From the NCBI GenBank assembly GCA_937915755.1, contig CALGGR010000321.1, positions 1-13,279 on the forward strand: a stretch of 13,279 bases of DNA. The letters run 5' to 3'. Every line of letters starts with the position of its first letter. Position 1 is the stretch's first letter. The notes beneath the pieces are model-generated. The model saw nothing but the letters and a program-made list of their open reading frames with translations. It was not told the DNA's origin and made no database searches. Source of the stretch: an uncultured Fretibacterium sp. Its GTDB lineage: Bacteria > Synergistota > Synergistia > Synergistales > Aminobacteriaceae. A program made the position numbers and the translations under genes. Positions 5,631 to 13,279 of the stretch are shown here, piece by piece.

Positions 5631-6857
5631 ATGTCATTACTATCCGCCCTCACCGCAATGCTTCACGACACCGAAGCCGTTTTCACTAACGCTGGGTACT
5701 CACTCTTCAAGATTGAAGCTCACGTAATATGTGCCGCAGTGTTAATAATACTTTTGTACCGTCAGCAAAATTCCTCTGACCAGACCGAAGCCCGAATAGT
5801 ATGGAGCCGCTTGCTTTTCGTTCAAATCCTGTACTGTATCGCCGGAATAATACGAGTCCTTGTTGACATCGACATAATCCCAAAGAGTTACGCCTCAAGG
5901 TACGTTGCCGCAACGATAACGTTCGGGCTGCTGGGGGCGATGTGCTGGCTTGTCTTCATGTACACGGAAATCTATCAGAACTCCGAAATCATGAAGTCGA
6001 AGCAAAATAGATTCATTGCCGCGCTTCCTTTCATCTTCAACATTGTGATGCTGATTGTCGCAGGCTTCTTTCCGGGATTCTTCGCTGACTTTTCGGGAAG
6101 GACTTACACGAGAGGGCCGCTTTACCCAGTTCTGACGCTGATAAATTTTGCGTACCCCATAGCTGCCGTCTATCTTTCGTGGAGGCGAAGAAGGAGAATG
6201 ACCCGCTACGAGCGCGAGACAGTTCCGGCAATGGCAATATACCCTGCGTTCTTCATGATATGCGGGCCGCTTCAGGATATTAACTGGCGAATACCTTTCC
6301 TCTGCTACATGATAGTGATCTCGGACATATTCGTTTACATATCGTATGCAGACAGCCTAGTCTCGATTGACCCGCTCACGAAAATTCCGAACAAGAACGC
6401 ATTGATGCAGAGGCTCTCGGAACGCTTCAGGACTGGAAATCCTGAGACGCTTCATCTTTTTGCGGTTGACGTTGAGGGACTTGGCCACATAAACGGGAAT
6501 TACGGAAGGACAGAGGGCGACAAGGTATTGATACTGATAGCCGGAGCGTTGAGGAAGTTCAGCACTCAAGAACACAAGAGCTACATATTCAGGTATTATG
6601 GGGACGAGTTCATACTTGTTGCTGATGTTGATGACGGTGAGGAACGTGAACTTTTCATCGAGCATATTCGCAATTACGTTAGCAATGCCTCAATGGCCGC
6701 GAAACTCCCCTATCATGTGAAAGTCGCAATAGGCTGGGCAAAGTATGAGGCTTACAGCAAGACGGAGACAATCTCAGGATTGATCGAGGAGGCTGACCGG
6801 GTTATGAATGAGGCGAAGGAGCAGAGAAGATTTCAAACTATCTGGCAGAATATGTAG
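5631..6857 (+). CDS. Seven-TM protein with degenerate GGDEF domain
   Basis: Inner-membrane protein of 408 residues. The N-terminal half (about 20-235) contains about seven hydrophobic segments of a 7-TM sensor-like module. The C-terminal half (about 240-408) is a GGDEF (diguanylate cyclase) domain. The signature reads YGDEF (323-327) instead of GGDEF. The usual D-x-D-x-F-K-x-I-N-D segment reads DVEGLGHING, keeping the metal Asp280 and Asn288 but with Gly289 where Asp is usual. No RxxD inhibitory site lies upstream. It may be a weak cyclase, a nucleotide sensor or an inactive signalling domain. ATG 5631 is used here; an in-frame TTG at 5604 with GGAGG 6 bases upstream would add nine residues but lies in the terminator. 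No terminator separates it from the transporter operon, so read-through into it is possible. Confidence 0.9.
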   Translation: MSLLSALTAMLHDTEAVFTNAGYSLFKIEAHVICAAVLIILLYRQQNSSDQTEARIVWSRLLFVQILYCIAGIIRVLVDIDIIPKSYASRYVAATITFGLLGAMCWLVFMYTEIYQNSEIMKSKQNRFIAALPFIFNIVMLIVAGFFPGFFADFSGRTYTRGPLYPVLTLINFAYPIAAVYLSWRRRRRMTRYERETVPAMAIYPAFFMICGPLQDINWRIPFLCYMIVISDIFVYISYADSLVSIDPLTKIPNKNALMQRLSERFRTGNPETLHLFAVDVEGLGHINGNYGRTEGDKVLILIAGALRKFSTQEHKSYIFRYYGDEFILVADVDDGEERELFIEHIRNYVSNASMAAKLPYHVKVAIGWAKYEAYSKTETISGLIEEADRVMNEAKEQRRFQTIWQNM

Positions 6858-6858
6858 A

Positions 6859-6867
6859 TGCTATAAT
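6859..6867 (+). promoter_or_regulatory. Extended -10 promoter of the DUF3798 transporter operon
   Basis: TGCTATAAT is a full extended -10 element (TGn plus a perfect TATAAT), which can work without a good -35 box; none is evident. It starts 2 bases after the GGDEF stop codon and leaves a leader of about 35 bases to the ATG at 6909, which has a strong AAGGAGG site (6891-6897). Confidence 0.65.
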
Positions 6868-6908
6868 ATATTCAACATTCCAATAATTCAAAGGAGGAAA
6901 CTTCAACC

Positions 6909-8132
6909 ATGAAGCTAAAACTCTCAGCAGCAATAATGCTCGTAGTAGCTCTGTTCGCAGGAGCAGCCTTTGCGGACGCGGCAAAGTTCCACATCGGTGT
7001 AATGACCGGAACAGTCTCGCAGTCAGAGGACGACCTCAGAGGCGCGGAACTAATGATCGCCAAGTACGGCGACGCAAAAGACGGCGGAATGATCGTCCAC
7101 ATCACCTACCCCGACAACTTCCCGTCAGAGCAGGAGACCACAATCAGCCAGATTCTCGGTCTCGCTGACGACCCTCTCATGAAGGTAATCGTCGTTAACC
7201 AGGCAGTCCCTGGAACAGCCGAAGCCTTCCGCAGAGTTCGTGAGAGAAGGAACGACATTCTTCTTCTTGCCGGTGAACCCCATGAAGACCCTGGTGTAAT
7301 CACCGAAGCAGCCGACATTGCCACCCACACCGACCACATCGGGCGCGGCTACACGATTCCTCTCGGAGCGCAGAAGATGGGCGCAAAGACGTTCGTACAC
7401 ATTTCATTCCCCCGCCACATGAGCTATGAGACACTTGGTCTCCGCCGTGCAATAATGGAGGAAGCCTGCAAGGATCTCGGAATCAAGTTCGTATTCGAGA
7501 CAGCCCCGGATCCGACGAGCGATGTAGGAATGGCCGGTGCACAGCAGTACATTCTTGAGAACATGCCCGCATGGATCGAGAAGTACGGCAAGGACGCGGC
7601 TTTCTTCTGCACAAACGACGGACACACTGAGCCATTGCTTCGTCAGGTTGCGGCACTCGGCGGTTACTTCGTTGAGGCTGACCTTCCCTCACCTCTCATG
7701 GGTTATCCCGGAGCATTAGGCATTGACCTCTCGAAGGAGCAGGGAGACTGGCCCGCAATTCTCCGCAAGGTTGAGGAAGCTGTCATCAAAGCAGGCGGCG
7801 GCGGAAGAATGGGAACATGGGCATACTCATGGGGCTACACTACGACAGCGGCACTCGTTGAGTACGGCAAGCGTTACGTCGAGGGTACGTTCACGAACAA
7901 GCTTGGCTCTGCACAGGCGCTCCGTGAAATGCAGGAAGCCTATGACGAGTTCTGCCCGGGCGCACATTGGGGCGGAAGCTACTTCACCGATGCTGTAACG
8001 GGCGTGAAGAACACGAAGTTCATCCTTCTGAGGCAGGATACCTACGTTCTCGGAAAGGGCTATCTCGGACTTGCAGAGGTTGAGATTCCCGAGAAGTACT
8101 TCAGCATTCGCATGACCCCTCCGGAGAAGTAG
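6909..8132 (+). CDS. DUF3798-type periplasmic binding protein of the ABC importer
   Basis: Exported protein of 407 residues resembling the DUF3798 family, which belongs to the type 1 periplasmic-binding-protein fold group. Residues 1-22 are a Sec signal peptide (KLK, hydrophobic core, AFA cleavage site). There is no lipobox Cys, so it should be a free periplasmic protein in a two-membrane cell. The mature protein starts with a type 1 binding-protein first strand (KFHIGVMTGTVSQSEDD). It continues through VIVVNQAVPGT, a second-lobe strand (KTFVHISFPRHMSYE) and CTNDGHTEPLLRQ, where such proteins often contact ligand. It is first in an operon with an RbsA-like ATPase and two permeases, so its job is very likely ligand capture for that importer. 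The ligand is unknown; nucleosides or sugars fit the transporter type. A strong terminator directly after it probably keeps its transcript in excess. Confidence 0.9.
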   Translation: MKLKLSAAIMLVVALFAGAAFADAAKFHIGVMTGTVSQSEDDLRGAELMIAKYGDAKDGGMIVHITYPDNFPSEQETTISQILGLADDPLMKVIVVNQAVPGTAEAFRRVRERRNDILLLAGEPHEDPGVITEAADIATHTDHIGRGYTIPLGAQKMGAKTFVHISFPRHMSYETLGLRRAIMEEACKDLGIKFVFETAPDPTSDVGMAGAQQYILENMPAWIEKYGKDAAFFCTNDGHTEPLLRQVAALGGYFVEADLPSPLMGYPGALGIDLSKEQGDWPAILRKVEEAVIKAGGGGRMGTWAYSWGYTTTAALVEYGKRYVEGTFTNKLGSAQALREMQEAYDEFCPGAHWGGSYFTDAVTGVKNTKFILLRQDTYVLGKGYLGLAEVEIPEKYFSIRMTPPEK

Positions 8133-8160
8133 AGGGCGAAGAATCCATGTAACTTTCGCG

Positions 8161-8197
8161 GGGAGTGCGTTAAAATGTTAGCGCATTCCCTTTTTTT
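8161..8197 (+). terminator. Strong intra-operon terminator after the binding-protein gene
   Basis: Bases 8161-8190 form a 13-pair stem (GGGAGTGCGTTAA with its partner TTAGCGCATTCCC, two G-T wobbles) around a 4-base loop, followed by seven T (8191-8197). It sits between the binding-protein gene and the ATPase gene, and no new promoter is obvious after it. It most likely acts as a partial terminator giving more binding protein than membrane complex. Confidence 0.85.
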
Positions 8198-8220
8198 CTG
8201 ACAATAAAGAGGTGATTTTA

Positions 8221-9882
8221 TTGAGTACACCATTACTCAGGCTTGACCACATAGGCAAGGAATTTTATGGAAACCGCGTACTTTCCGACATAACCTTCGA
8301 TATAAGCGCGGGGGAAATAATCGGACTAGTCGGTGAAAACGGAGCGGGGAAGTCAACCCTTCTCAACATACTTTTCGGAATGCCCGTAATCTCATCGACA
8401 GGCGGCCATGAAGGGACAATCCAAATTGACGGCAAGACCGTACACTTCACATCGCCAAATCAGGCACTAGCTCACGGAATCGGAATGGTACATCAGGAGT
8501 TCTCATTGATACCCGGTTTTACAGCAACGGAGAATATATTGTTAAACCGTGAAGTCCTCAACGACTCGTCAATGAGCTACATCTTCAGCGACAGGGTATC
8601 GACACTGAACCGGACGGCCATGAACGACCGTGCAAGAGCAGCGATAAACACATTGGGAGTTGACATAAGCCCCGACATGGTTGTGAGTGAAATGCCCGTA
8701 GGCTACAAGCAATTCATTGAGATTGCGAGGGAAATCGACAGGAAGAACACGCGGCTGTTATTCCTCGACGAACCTACGGCAGTATTGACGGAACAAGAAG
8801 CAGAGATTCTCATCATAGCCCTCCAGAAGCTCGCGAAGAAAGGAATCGCTATCGTTTTCATTTCTCACAGGCTAAGTGAAGTTAAACAGCTTTGCAGCAG
8901 AATACTTGTCTTGAGAGACGGACGACTTGTAACAGACCAGCCAGCAACAGAACTTACGACGAGGCAGATAGCGTCATTGATGGTTGGACGAGAGAGCGAG
9001 AGGCGCGAGGTTCCGCCGGAATTTCCTGAAGAACCCGTAGAAGTCTCAAACGCAACCGAAGTTCTTGAGTCTTCCCCCAAAAAGAAGAAGAAGAAAATCC
9101 GTCCAGCCCTTAAAGTCGAGCATCTATGGGTGGACATGCCCGGTGAAACTGTCCGTGATGTATCGTTCGAGGTCATGAAGGGAGAAATCTTCGGCATCGG
9201 CGGTCTCGCTGGACATGGAAAGCTCGGAATACCCAACGGAATTATGGGGCTTTATCCTTCGGGCGGAAAAGTCTTGCTCAAAGGCCGGAAACTTACCCTC
9301 AACAAGCCCCGCGCCGCATTGGGCCGTAAAATGGCATTCGTCAGCGAGGACAGAAGGGGAGTAGGGCTTCTTCTCGATGAGCCTCTTGACTGGAACATAA
9401 CATTCACAGCAATGCAGACGCAGGGAAGATTCTTGCTCGGGATACCGTACATATTCCAGATGCGTAACGAACACGCGATGAAGAAGGAAGCCCGGAAATT
9501 CATCGACAGTCTCGGAATAAAATGCACCGGGCCGAATCAGCTTGCGGGCGAATTATCGGGCGGCAATCAGCAGAAAGTCTGCCTCGCAAAAGCATTCGTA
9601 CTTCGTCCAGACGTTCTCCTAATCTGTGAGCCGACACGGGGAATCGACATAGGCGCCAAAACTCTCGTACTCGATACTCTTAAAGAGTACAACCGTGAGA
9701 ACGGCACGACGATTATAATCACGAGTTCTGAGCTTGAGGAATTGCGCTCAGTCTGCAACAGGGTAGCGATTGTTGACGAGGGAAGAATCGCGGGTATACT
9801 TCCGGCATCGAGTCCTGCTGAGGAGTTCGGAATGCTGATGATGGGCGAGAAGCCGCGAACTGGGCTTTCAGCGACAGAGTAA
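8221..9882 (+). CDS. Sugar/nucleoside-type ABC transporter ATP-binding protein (two NBDs)
   Basis: Cytoplasmic ATPase of the RbsA/MglA/XylG/NupA type with two fused nucleotide-binding domains, 553 residues from TTG 8221 (GAGGTG 6 bases upstream; an in-frame GTG at 8212 overlaps that site). NBD1: Walker A GENGAGKST (38-46), signature-like MPVGYKQ (158-164, not the usual LSxGQ), Walker B FLDEPT (D183, E184) and switch His216. NBD2: Walker A position GLAGHGKLG (328-336) lacking the S/T after Lys, canonical LSGGNQQ (445-451), and Walker B LLICEPTRG with Cys469 where Asp is usual but Glu470 kept. The two sites are thus asymmetric, which is common in this family. The linker contains an acidic stretch followed by a run of six lysines near residue 290. 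It energises the two permeases encoded downstream. Confidence 0.95.
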   Translation: MSTPLLRLDHIGKEFYGNRVLSDITFDISAGEIIGLVGENGAGKSTLLNILFGMPVISSTGGHEGTIQIDGKTVHFTSPNQALAHGIGMVHQEFSLIPGFTATENILLNREVLNDSSMSYIFSDRVSTLNRTAMNDRARAAINTLGVDISPDMVVSEMPVGYKQFIEIAREIDRKNTRLLFLDEPTAVLTEQEAEILIIALQKLAKKGIAIVFISHRLSEVKQLCSRILVLRDGRLVTDQPATELTTRQIASLMVGRESERREVPPEFPEEPVEVSNATEVLESSPKKKKKKIRPALKVEHLWVDMPGETVRDVSFEVMKGEIFGIGGLAGHGKLGIPNGIMGLYPSGGKVLLKGRKLTLNKPRAALGRKMAFVSEDRRGVGLLLDEPLDWNITFTAMQTQGRFLLGIPYIFQMRNEHAMKKEARKFIDSLGIKCTGPNQLAGELSGGNQQKVCLAKAFVLRPDVLLICEPTRGIDIGAKTLVLDTLKEYNRENGTTIIITSSELEELRSVCNRVAIVDEGRIAGILPASSPAEEFGMLMMGEKPRTGLSATE

Positions 9883-9894
9883 GGAGGCGAAAAG

Positions 9895-11019
9895 ATGATT
9901 AGTAGATTTATACAGAATGCAGGGTGGCCGAGAATAATAATCGCGCTTTTCCTGCTTGGGTTATTTATAGCTGCTCCGTTTGTCGGAGTGAGGGTAGACA
10001 CATCGCTGTCGAACACCCTTGTCCGCTTCGGAATGAACGGCGTAATGGTTCTCGCAATGATACCGATGGTGCAGGCTGGGTGCGGTCTGAATTTCGGTCT
10101 TCCACTGGGAATAATTGCGGGGCTTCTCGGCGCGACACTCTCAATCGAATGGAACACTGAGATTCTTGCGTGGCTTTCGGGGCTTGGGACGCAGTACAAG
10201 ATTTCGTGGCTCAATGAAATTTTCGTTACAACGTGGCGCGAACCTCTGGGCTTTGCTTCGGCAATAATAATCGCCATACCAATCGCGGCGATACTCGGCT
10301 GGTTCTACGGGAAGTTACTCAACCGCGTTAAGGGCGACGAGATGATGATTGCTACATACGTGGGCTTCTCATCAGTGTCATTCATGTGCATAGCTTGGCT
10401 CTTGCTGCCTTATAAGCACCCTACAATGGTATGGGGGTACGCAGGAAAGGGACTTAGGACGACGATAAGCGTTGAGGGTTATTGGCTTCACGTTCTTAGT
10501 GACTCACTCGCTCTCAACATTCAGACTGAGGACATTCACCTCTATATTCCGACGGGAATGCTGATATTCTTCGCGGTAATGGCGATACTTGTGTGGATAT
10601 TCATGAGGACAAAAACAGGTACGGCCATGACTGCAGTCGGTTCAAACCCTGAATTTGCGCGTGCATCGGGTGTTAATGTTGACAGAATGCGAACGATCTC
10701 TGTAATGATGTCAACAGTTCTTGGAGCAGTCGGAATAATCGTCTACGAACAGAGCTTCGGATTCATTCAGCTGTACATGGGGCCGTTCTACATGGCATTG
10801 CCGGCGGTCGCGTCGATACTTCTCGGAGGTGCAAGTGTAAACAAGGCCGGAATACTCAACGTTATTGTGGGTACATTCTTATTTCAGGGGATTCTCACTA
10901 TGACACCGAGCGTAATCAACAGCTATTTGCAGACTGACATGTCGGAGGTAATCAGGTTAATCGTGAGCAATGGAATGATACTCTATGCTCTAACAAGAAA
11001 GGTGCGTGCCGGAAGATGA
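9895..11019 (+). CDS. ABC transporter permease 1 (BPD_transp_2 family)
   Basis: Integral inner-membrane permease of 374 residues with about eight to ten hydrophobic segments, related to sugar/nucleoside permeases such as RbsC and NupP-type proteins. The cytoplasmic coupling loop GTAMTAVGSNPEFARASGVN has the family pattern A-V-G-x-N-x3-A-x2-S-G. The region ALPAVASILLGGASVNKAG is the conserved C-terminal membrane signature. The start has an AAGGAGG site 8 bases upstream and lies 12 bases after the ATPase stop. It overlaps the second permease by four bases (ATGA), so the two are made in step and probably form a heterodimeric channel with the two-NBD ATPase. The substrate cannot be read from the sequence. 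Confidence 0.93.
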   Translation: MISRFIQNAGWPRIIIALFLLGLFIAAPFVGVRVDTSLSNTLVRFGMNGVMVLAMIPMVQAGCGLNFGLPLGIIAGLLGATLSIEWNTEILAWLSGLGTQYKISWLNEIFVTTWREPLGFASAIIIAIPIAAILGWFYGKLLNRVKGDEMMIATYVGFSSVSFMCIAWLLLPYKHPTMVWGYAGKGLRTTISVEGYWLHVLSDSLALNIQTEDIHLYIPTGMLIFFAVMAILVWIFMRTKTGTAMTAVGSNPEFARASGVNVDRMRTISVMMSTVLGAVGIIVYEQSFGFIQLYMGPFYMALPAVASILLGGASVNKAGILNVIVGTFLFQGILTMTPSVINSYLQTDMSEVIRLIVSNGMILYALTRKVRAGR

Positions 11020-12191
11020 TTAGAAAACTCTTTGACATAATCGCAAATAACGCTGTTCCGGCAGTCTTCATAATAATCTCAGCGTTTGCAATCCCATTGT
11101 CGGGATATTCGGCAAGCTACCTCATTCAGGAAATGCTGACGAGGATCGGGCGTAATTCGTTCCTCATACTCTCATTGCTGATTCCCATCATGGCCGGAAT
11201 GGGCTTGAATTTTGGAATGGTACTCGGAGCGATGGCGGGGCAGATTGGGTTACTCTTCATATGCGACTGGGGTATCGTAGGGATACCGGGAATGGTTCTT
11301 GCCTGCTTGATAGGTACACCGATAGCAATAGTGCTGGGAATATTCTGCGGCCACGTTCTTAACCGTGCGAAAGGCCGTGAAATGGTAACGAGCTACATTC
11401 TCGGCTTCTTTATCAACGGCGTTTACCAGATGGTAGTGTTGTACCTCATGGGCTGGATAATTCCTATCACGAATCCTGCATTGCTTCTTTCACGAGGTTA
11501 CGGAGTGAGGAATGCTGTGAGTCTCTTGGGAATAAGGGGAGTACTCGACAATCTCATTCCGACAATAATAACCGGGACACAGGGAGCCGGGCAATTCTTC
11601 AACATTAACGGCGGAAAGTCATTCATACTCGTACAGCTGCCATTCCTTGAGGGTGCAATAAGGATTCCTCTTGCGACTCTGATAGTGATTGGGCTTTTCT
11701 GCATATTTATAATGTGGTTCAGGAAGACGAAGCTCGGACAGGACATGAGGGCAATAGGGCAGAGCCAGGCCGTTGCCGACAGCGCGGGAATCCCCGTCAA
11801 CCGTACACGAATAATCGCAATCGTAATCTCGACTGTACTCGCCTGCTACGGACAGATAATATACCTTCAGAACATGGGGACTCTCAACACCTACAACAGC
11901 CATGATCAGGCCGGAATGTTCTCGATTGCGGCGCTCTTGATCGGCGGTGCGAGCGTATCACGTGCGACGATTGCAAACGTTTTCGCGGGGGTAATACTCT
12001 TCCACTTGATGTTCATCGTTGCGCCGGTTGCTGGAAAGAATCTCATAGGCGATGCACAGATAGGGGAGTATTTCCGTGTATTTGTGTCATACGGGATAAT
12101 AGCGATTGCGCTTGTACTTCATGCGTGGAGAAGGAACCGTGAGCGTGAGGCGGCGAGGAGAAGTCTTCGCGGCAACAAAGGAGGCGAATAA
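11016..12191 (+). CDS. ABC transporter permease 2 (BPD_transp_2 family)
   Basis: Integral inner-membrane permease of 391 residues, a diverged paralogue of the preceding one. Shared features are the MAGMGLNFGMVLGAMAG segment (QAGCGLNFGLPLGIIAG in the first), the coupling loop GQDMRAIGQSQAVADSAGIP and the ALLIGGASVSRATIANVF segment. It ends in a basic cytoplasmic tail (WRRNREREAARRSLRGNK). The start overlaps the first permease's stop, so translation is coupled. A GGAGG near its 3' end serves the next gene. It presumably completes the membrane channel of the DUF3798-dependent importer. Confidence 0.93.
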   Translation: MIRKLFDIIANNAVPAVFIIISAFAIPLSGYSASYLIQEMLTRIGRNSFLILSLLIPIMAGMGLNFGMVLGAMAGQIGLLFICDWGIVGIPGMVLACLIGTPIAIVLGIFCGHVLNRAKGREMVTSYILGFFINGVYQMVVLYLMGWIIPITNPALLLSRGYGVRNAVSLLGIRGVLDNLIPTIITGTQGAGQFFNINGGKSFILVQLPFLEGAIRIPLATLIVIGLFCIFIMWFRKTKLGQDMRAIGQSQAVADSAGIPVNRTRIIAIVISTVLACYGQIIYLQNMGTLNTYNSHDQAGMFSIAALLIGGASVSRATIANVFAGVILFHLMFIVAPVAGKNLIGDAQIGEYFRVFVSYGIIAIALVLHAWRRNREREAARRSLRGNKGGE

Positions 12192-12193
12192 CG

Positions 12194-12706
12194 ATGGAGA
12201 TTCTCAATGAATACTGGGAGATTGCGCGGACGTTCCTTGACACATGGGGAGTGAGCTATGAGCTTGCTGGAGTGATTGTGCTTCTTGCGGTGTGGCTTTT
12301 GCTGTACATTCTTCGAGGTTTGAGGTTCTTCCGATTCCTTATGAGGTGGTACCAGCGAATCATAGTTGTTGCGGGTCTCATTGCGCTTGGATTCTGGCTG
12401 TTCTATGTTGGGAGGGAACATCAGATATTCCTCGACAACAAGGCCTTGAATGACTACAAGCCTTTGGAGCAGGTGAACGTGAGCATAAACGGCGGTGAAC
12501 CTGAAGAACTCATGGCGAGAGACAGGGGAATGAAGAAATCTGTCGGGCCTGAATTTGAGCTTAAGGCTGAGATTCTTGACGAGAAGGGCGAGGTCGTGAA
12601 CACAATAACGAGGACGGTCAAAATCGGTTGCAGCAAGGACATAATGATCAGCCTTCCTATGCTTGCCGGAGGAGCTGAGGATTTCGTGCTTCCCTCGCCG
12701 AGATGA
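12194..12706 (+). CDS. Small two-TM protein at the end of the transporter operon
   Basis: A 170-residue membrane protein whose function I do not know; it may belong to an uncharacterised domain family found beside such transporters (possibly DUF6672, from memory only). It has two hydrophobic segments (about 24-42 and 55-75) joined by a basic cytoplasmic loop (RGLRFFRFLMRWYQR), so both ends would face the periplasm. The C-terminal 95 residues look like a small beta-rich domain (QVNVSINGGEPEEL, FELKAEILDEKGEVVNTITRTVKI) with a single Cys. It starts 2 bases after the permease stop, with GGAGG 9 bases upstream. Its tight linkage suggests an accessory part of the importer, such as an assembly or docking subunit, but this is inference from position. 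Confidence 0.8.
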   Translation: MEILNEYWEIARTFLDTWGVSYELAGVIVLLAVWLLLYILRGLRFFRFLMRWYQRIIVVAGLIALGFWLFYVGREHQIFLDNKALNDYKPLEQVNVSINGGEPEELMARDRGMKKSVGPEFELKAEILDEKGEVVNTITRTVKIGCSKDIMISLPMLAGGAEDFVLPSPR

Positions 12707-12713
12707 TGAGAAC

Positions 12714-13279
12714 ATGAGCATACTGACAGAAGCGGCGATACGCGAGAAGATGAAACTGGCTACCCTGATGGACGACCCATTCGCGATGGGATTCTTCAGG
12801 GACAATATTCCTTGCACCCAGAAAATGCTACGGGTAATCATGGACAGGGACGACCTTGTTGTGAGGGACGTTAAAGTCCAGTACGTAATGAGAGCTGCTG
12901 ATGGTTCGCGTTATGTAAGACTGGATATATATGCGGTCGACTCTGATAACCGGCATTATGACATAGAGATTCAAGTTGGGCCGGAAGGAGCATTGCCTCA
13001 GAGAGCCAGATACAACAGCGCGATGATTGACGTGAATATCCTGAAGACTGGAGAGAATTACTCAGTCTTGAAGGAACGTGAGAGCATCGTAATCTTCATC
13101 ACAGAGAAGGACGTGCTGGGCGAAGACGAACCAATATACGTAATTGACCGTGTAATCAAGAAATCAGGGAAACCGTTCAATGACGGGTCGCACATAGTGT
13201 ATGTGAACGCATCTCATCAGGATTTAACTACAGCACTTGGGAGGCTTATGCACGATTTTCACTGTGTTAAGCCTGAGGA
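12714..13279 (+). CDS. PD-(D/E)XK nuclease family putative transposase (Rpn-like), 3' end outside window
   Basis: An open frame of 188 codons running off the window edge. It resembles the PD-(D/E)XK nuclease-type 'putative transposase' group related to Rpn recombination-promoting nucleases. The start is typical (EAAIREKMKLATLMDDPFAMGFF). The catalytic core is visible as VRLDIYAVD (Asp71) and YDIEIQVGPE (Glu85-x-Gln87), followed by the family-like LPQRARYNSAMID segment and FITEKDVLG. ATG 12714 lies 8 bases after the preceding stop with only a weak ribosome-binding site, suggesting coupling or co-transcription. Members are often multi-copy in gut anaerobes, and their native role is poorly known. 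Integrity of the C-terminus cannot be judged here. Confidence 0.85.
   Translation, partial: MSILTEAAIREKMKLATLMDDPFAMGFFRDNIPCTQKMLRVIMDRDDLVVRDVKVQYVMRAADGSRYVRLDIYAVDSDNRHYDIEIQVGPEGALPQRARYNSAMIDVNILKTGENYSVLKERESIVIFITEKDVLGEDEPIYVIDRVIKKSGKPFNDGSHIVYVNASHQDLTTALGRLMHDFHCVKPE

Noticed and set aside
9567..10277. Minus-strand ORF of 236 codons across the ATPase-permease junction
   Set aside because: It is antisense to two well-supported genes, has Ser/Pro/Ile-rich shadow-type composition and no start signal.
12119..12841. Minus-strand ORF of 240 codons over the two-TM protein and nuclease start
   Set aside because: It runs opposite three coding regions with good motifs and spacing; its own sequence has no domain-like pattern.
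1..13279. CRISPR array, tRNA, rRNA or insertion sequence
   Set aside because: No regularly spaced repeats, tRNA-like cloverleaf or terminal inverted repeats flanking a transposase were seen on reading.

Overview
The window looks like chromosomal DNA of an anaerobic, didermic gut-type bacterium, most likely a member of the Synergistota (Synergistaceae). This is an inference from protein style. The clues are a DUF3798-type periplasmic binding protein with a cleavable signal peptide, a nucleoside/sugar-type ABC transporter, a PD-(D/E)XK 'Rpn-like' nuclease gene, TATAAT-type promoters and strong Shine-Dalgarno sites. A clostridial origin is the main alternative. No rRNA, tRNA, CRISPR array, insertion sequence or replication origin was seen.

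Layout. (1) 32-952, minus strand: a monocistronic amino-acid-type solute-binding protein with its own promoter and terminator. Its two lobes are in swapped order, so it appears circularly permuted. (2) 953-1444: a mostly non-coding stretch with one doubtful small ORF. (3) 1445-3395: thrS (threonyl-tRNA synthetase) and its terminator. (4) 3446-5538: an apparent four-gene operon made of a classic AAA ATPase and three small proteins. Two of these are membrane-anchored paralogues and the third is soluble with a related C-terminal end. The ATPase is broken near its 5' end at a run of eight C, where one more C would restore a well-placed ATG start; this is either a phase-variable switch or a sequence error. 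I recognise no described system here, and it is the best candidate for something new. (5) 5566-6857: a 7-TM protein with a degenerate GGDEF domain. (6) 6859-12706: a complete ABC import operon: DUF3798 binding protein, strong hairpin terminator, RbsA-like double ATPase, two BPD_transp_2 permeases and a small two-TM protein of unknown role. (7) 12714-end: a PD-(D/E)XK nuclease/putative transposase gene cut by the window edge.

How it works together. In region 6 the periplasmic protein captures an unknown ligand (purine nucleoside, sugar or similar by family analogy), the two permeases form the channel and the double-NBD protein powers uptake. The terminator after the binding-protein gene should make the binding protein more abundant than the membrane parts. 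In region 4 the overlapping or closely packed genes suggest that the ATPase acts on, or is tethered to the membrane by, the small proteins. Several plus-strand genes (thrS most clearly) shift from GAA to GAG and from C-ending to G/T-ending codons between 5' and 3' ends, an unusual gradient.
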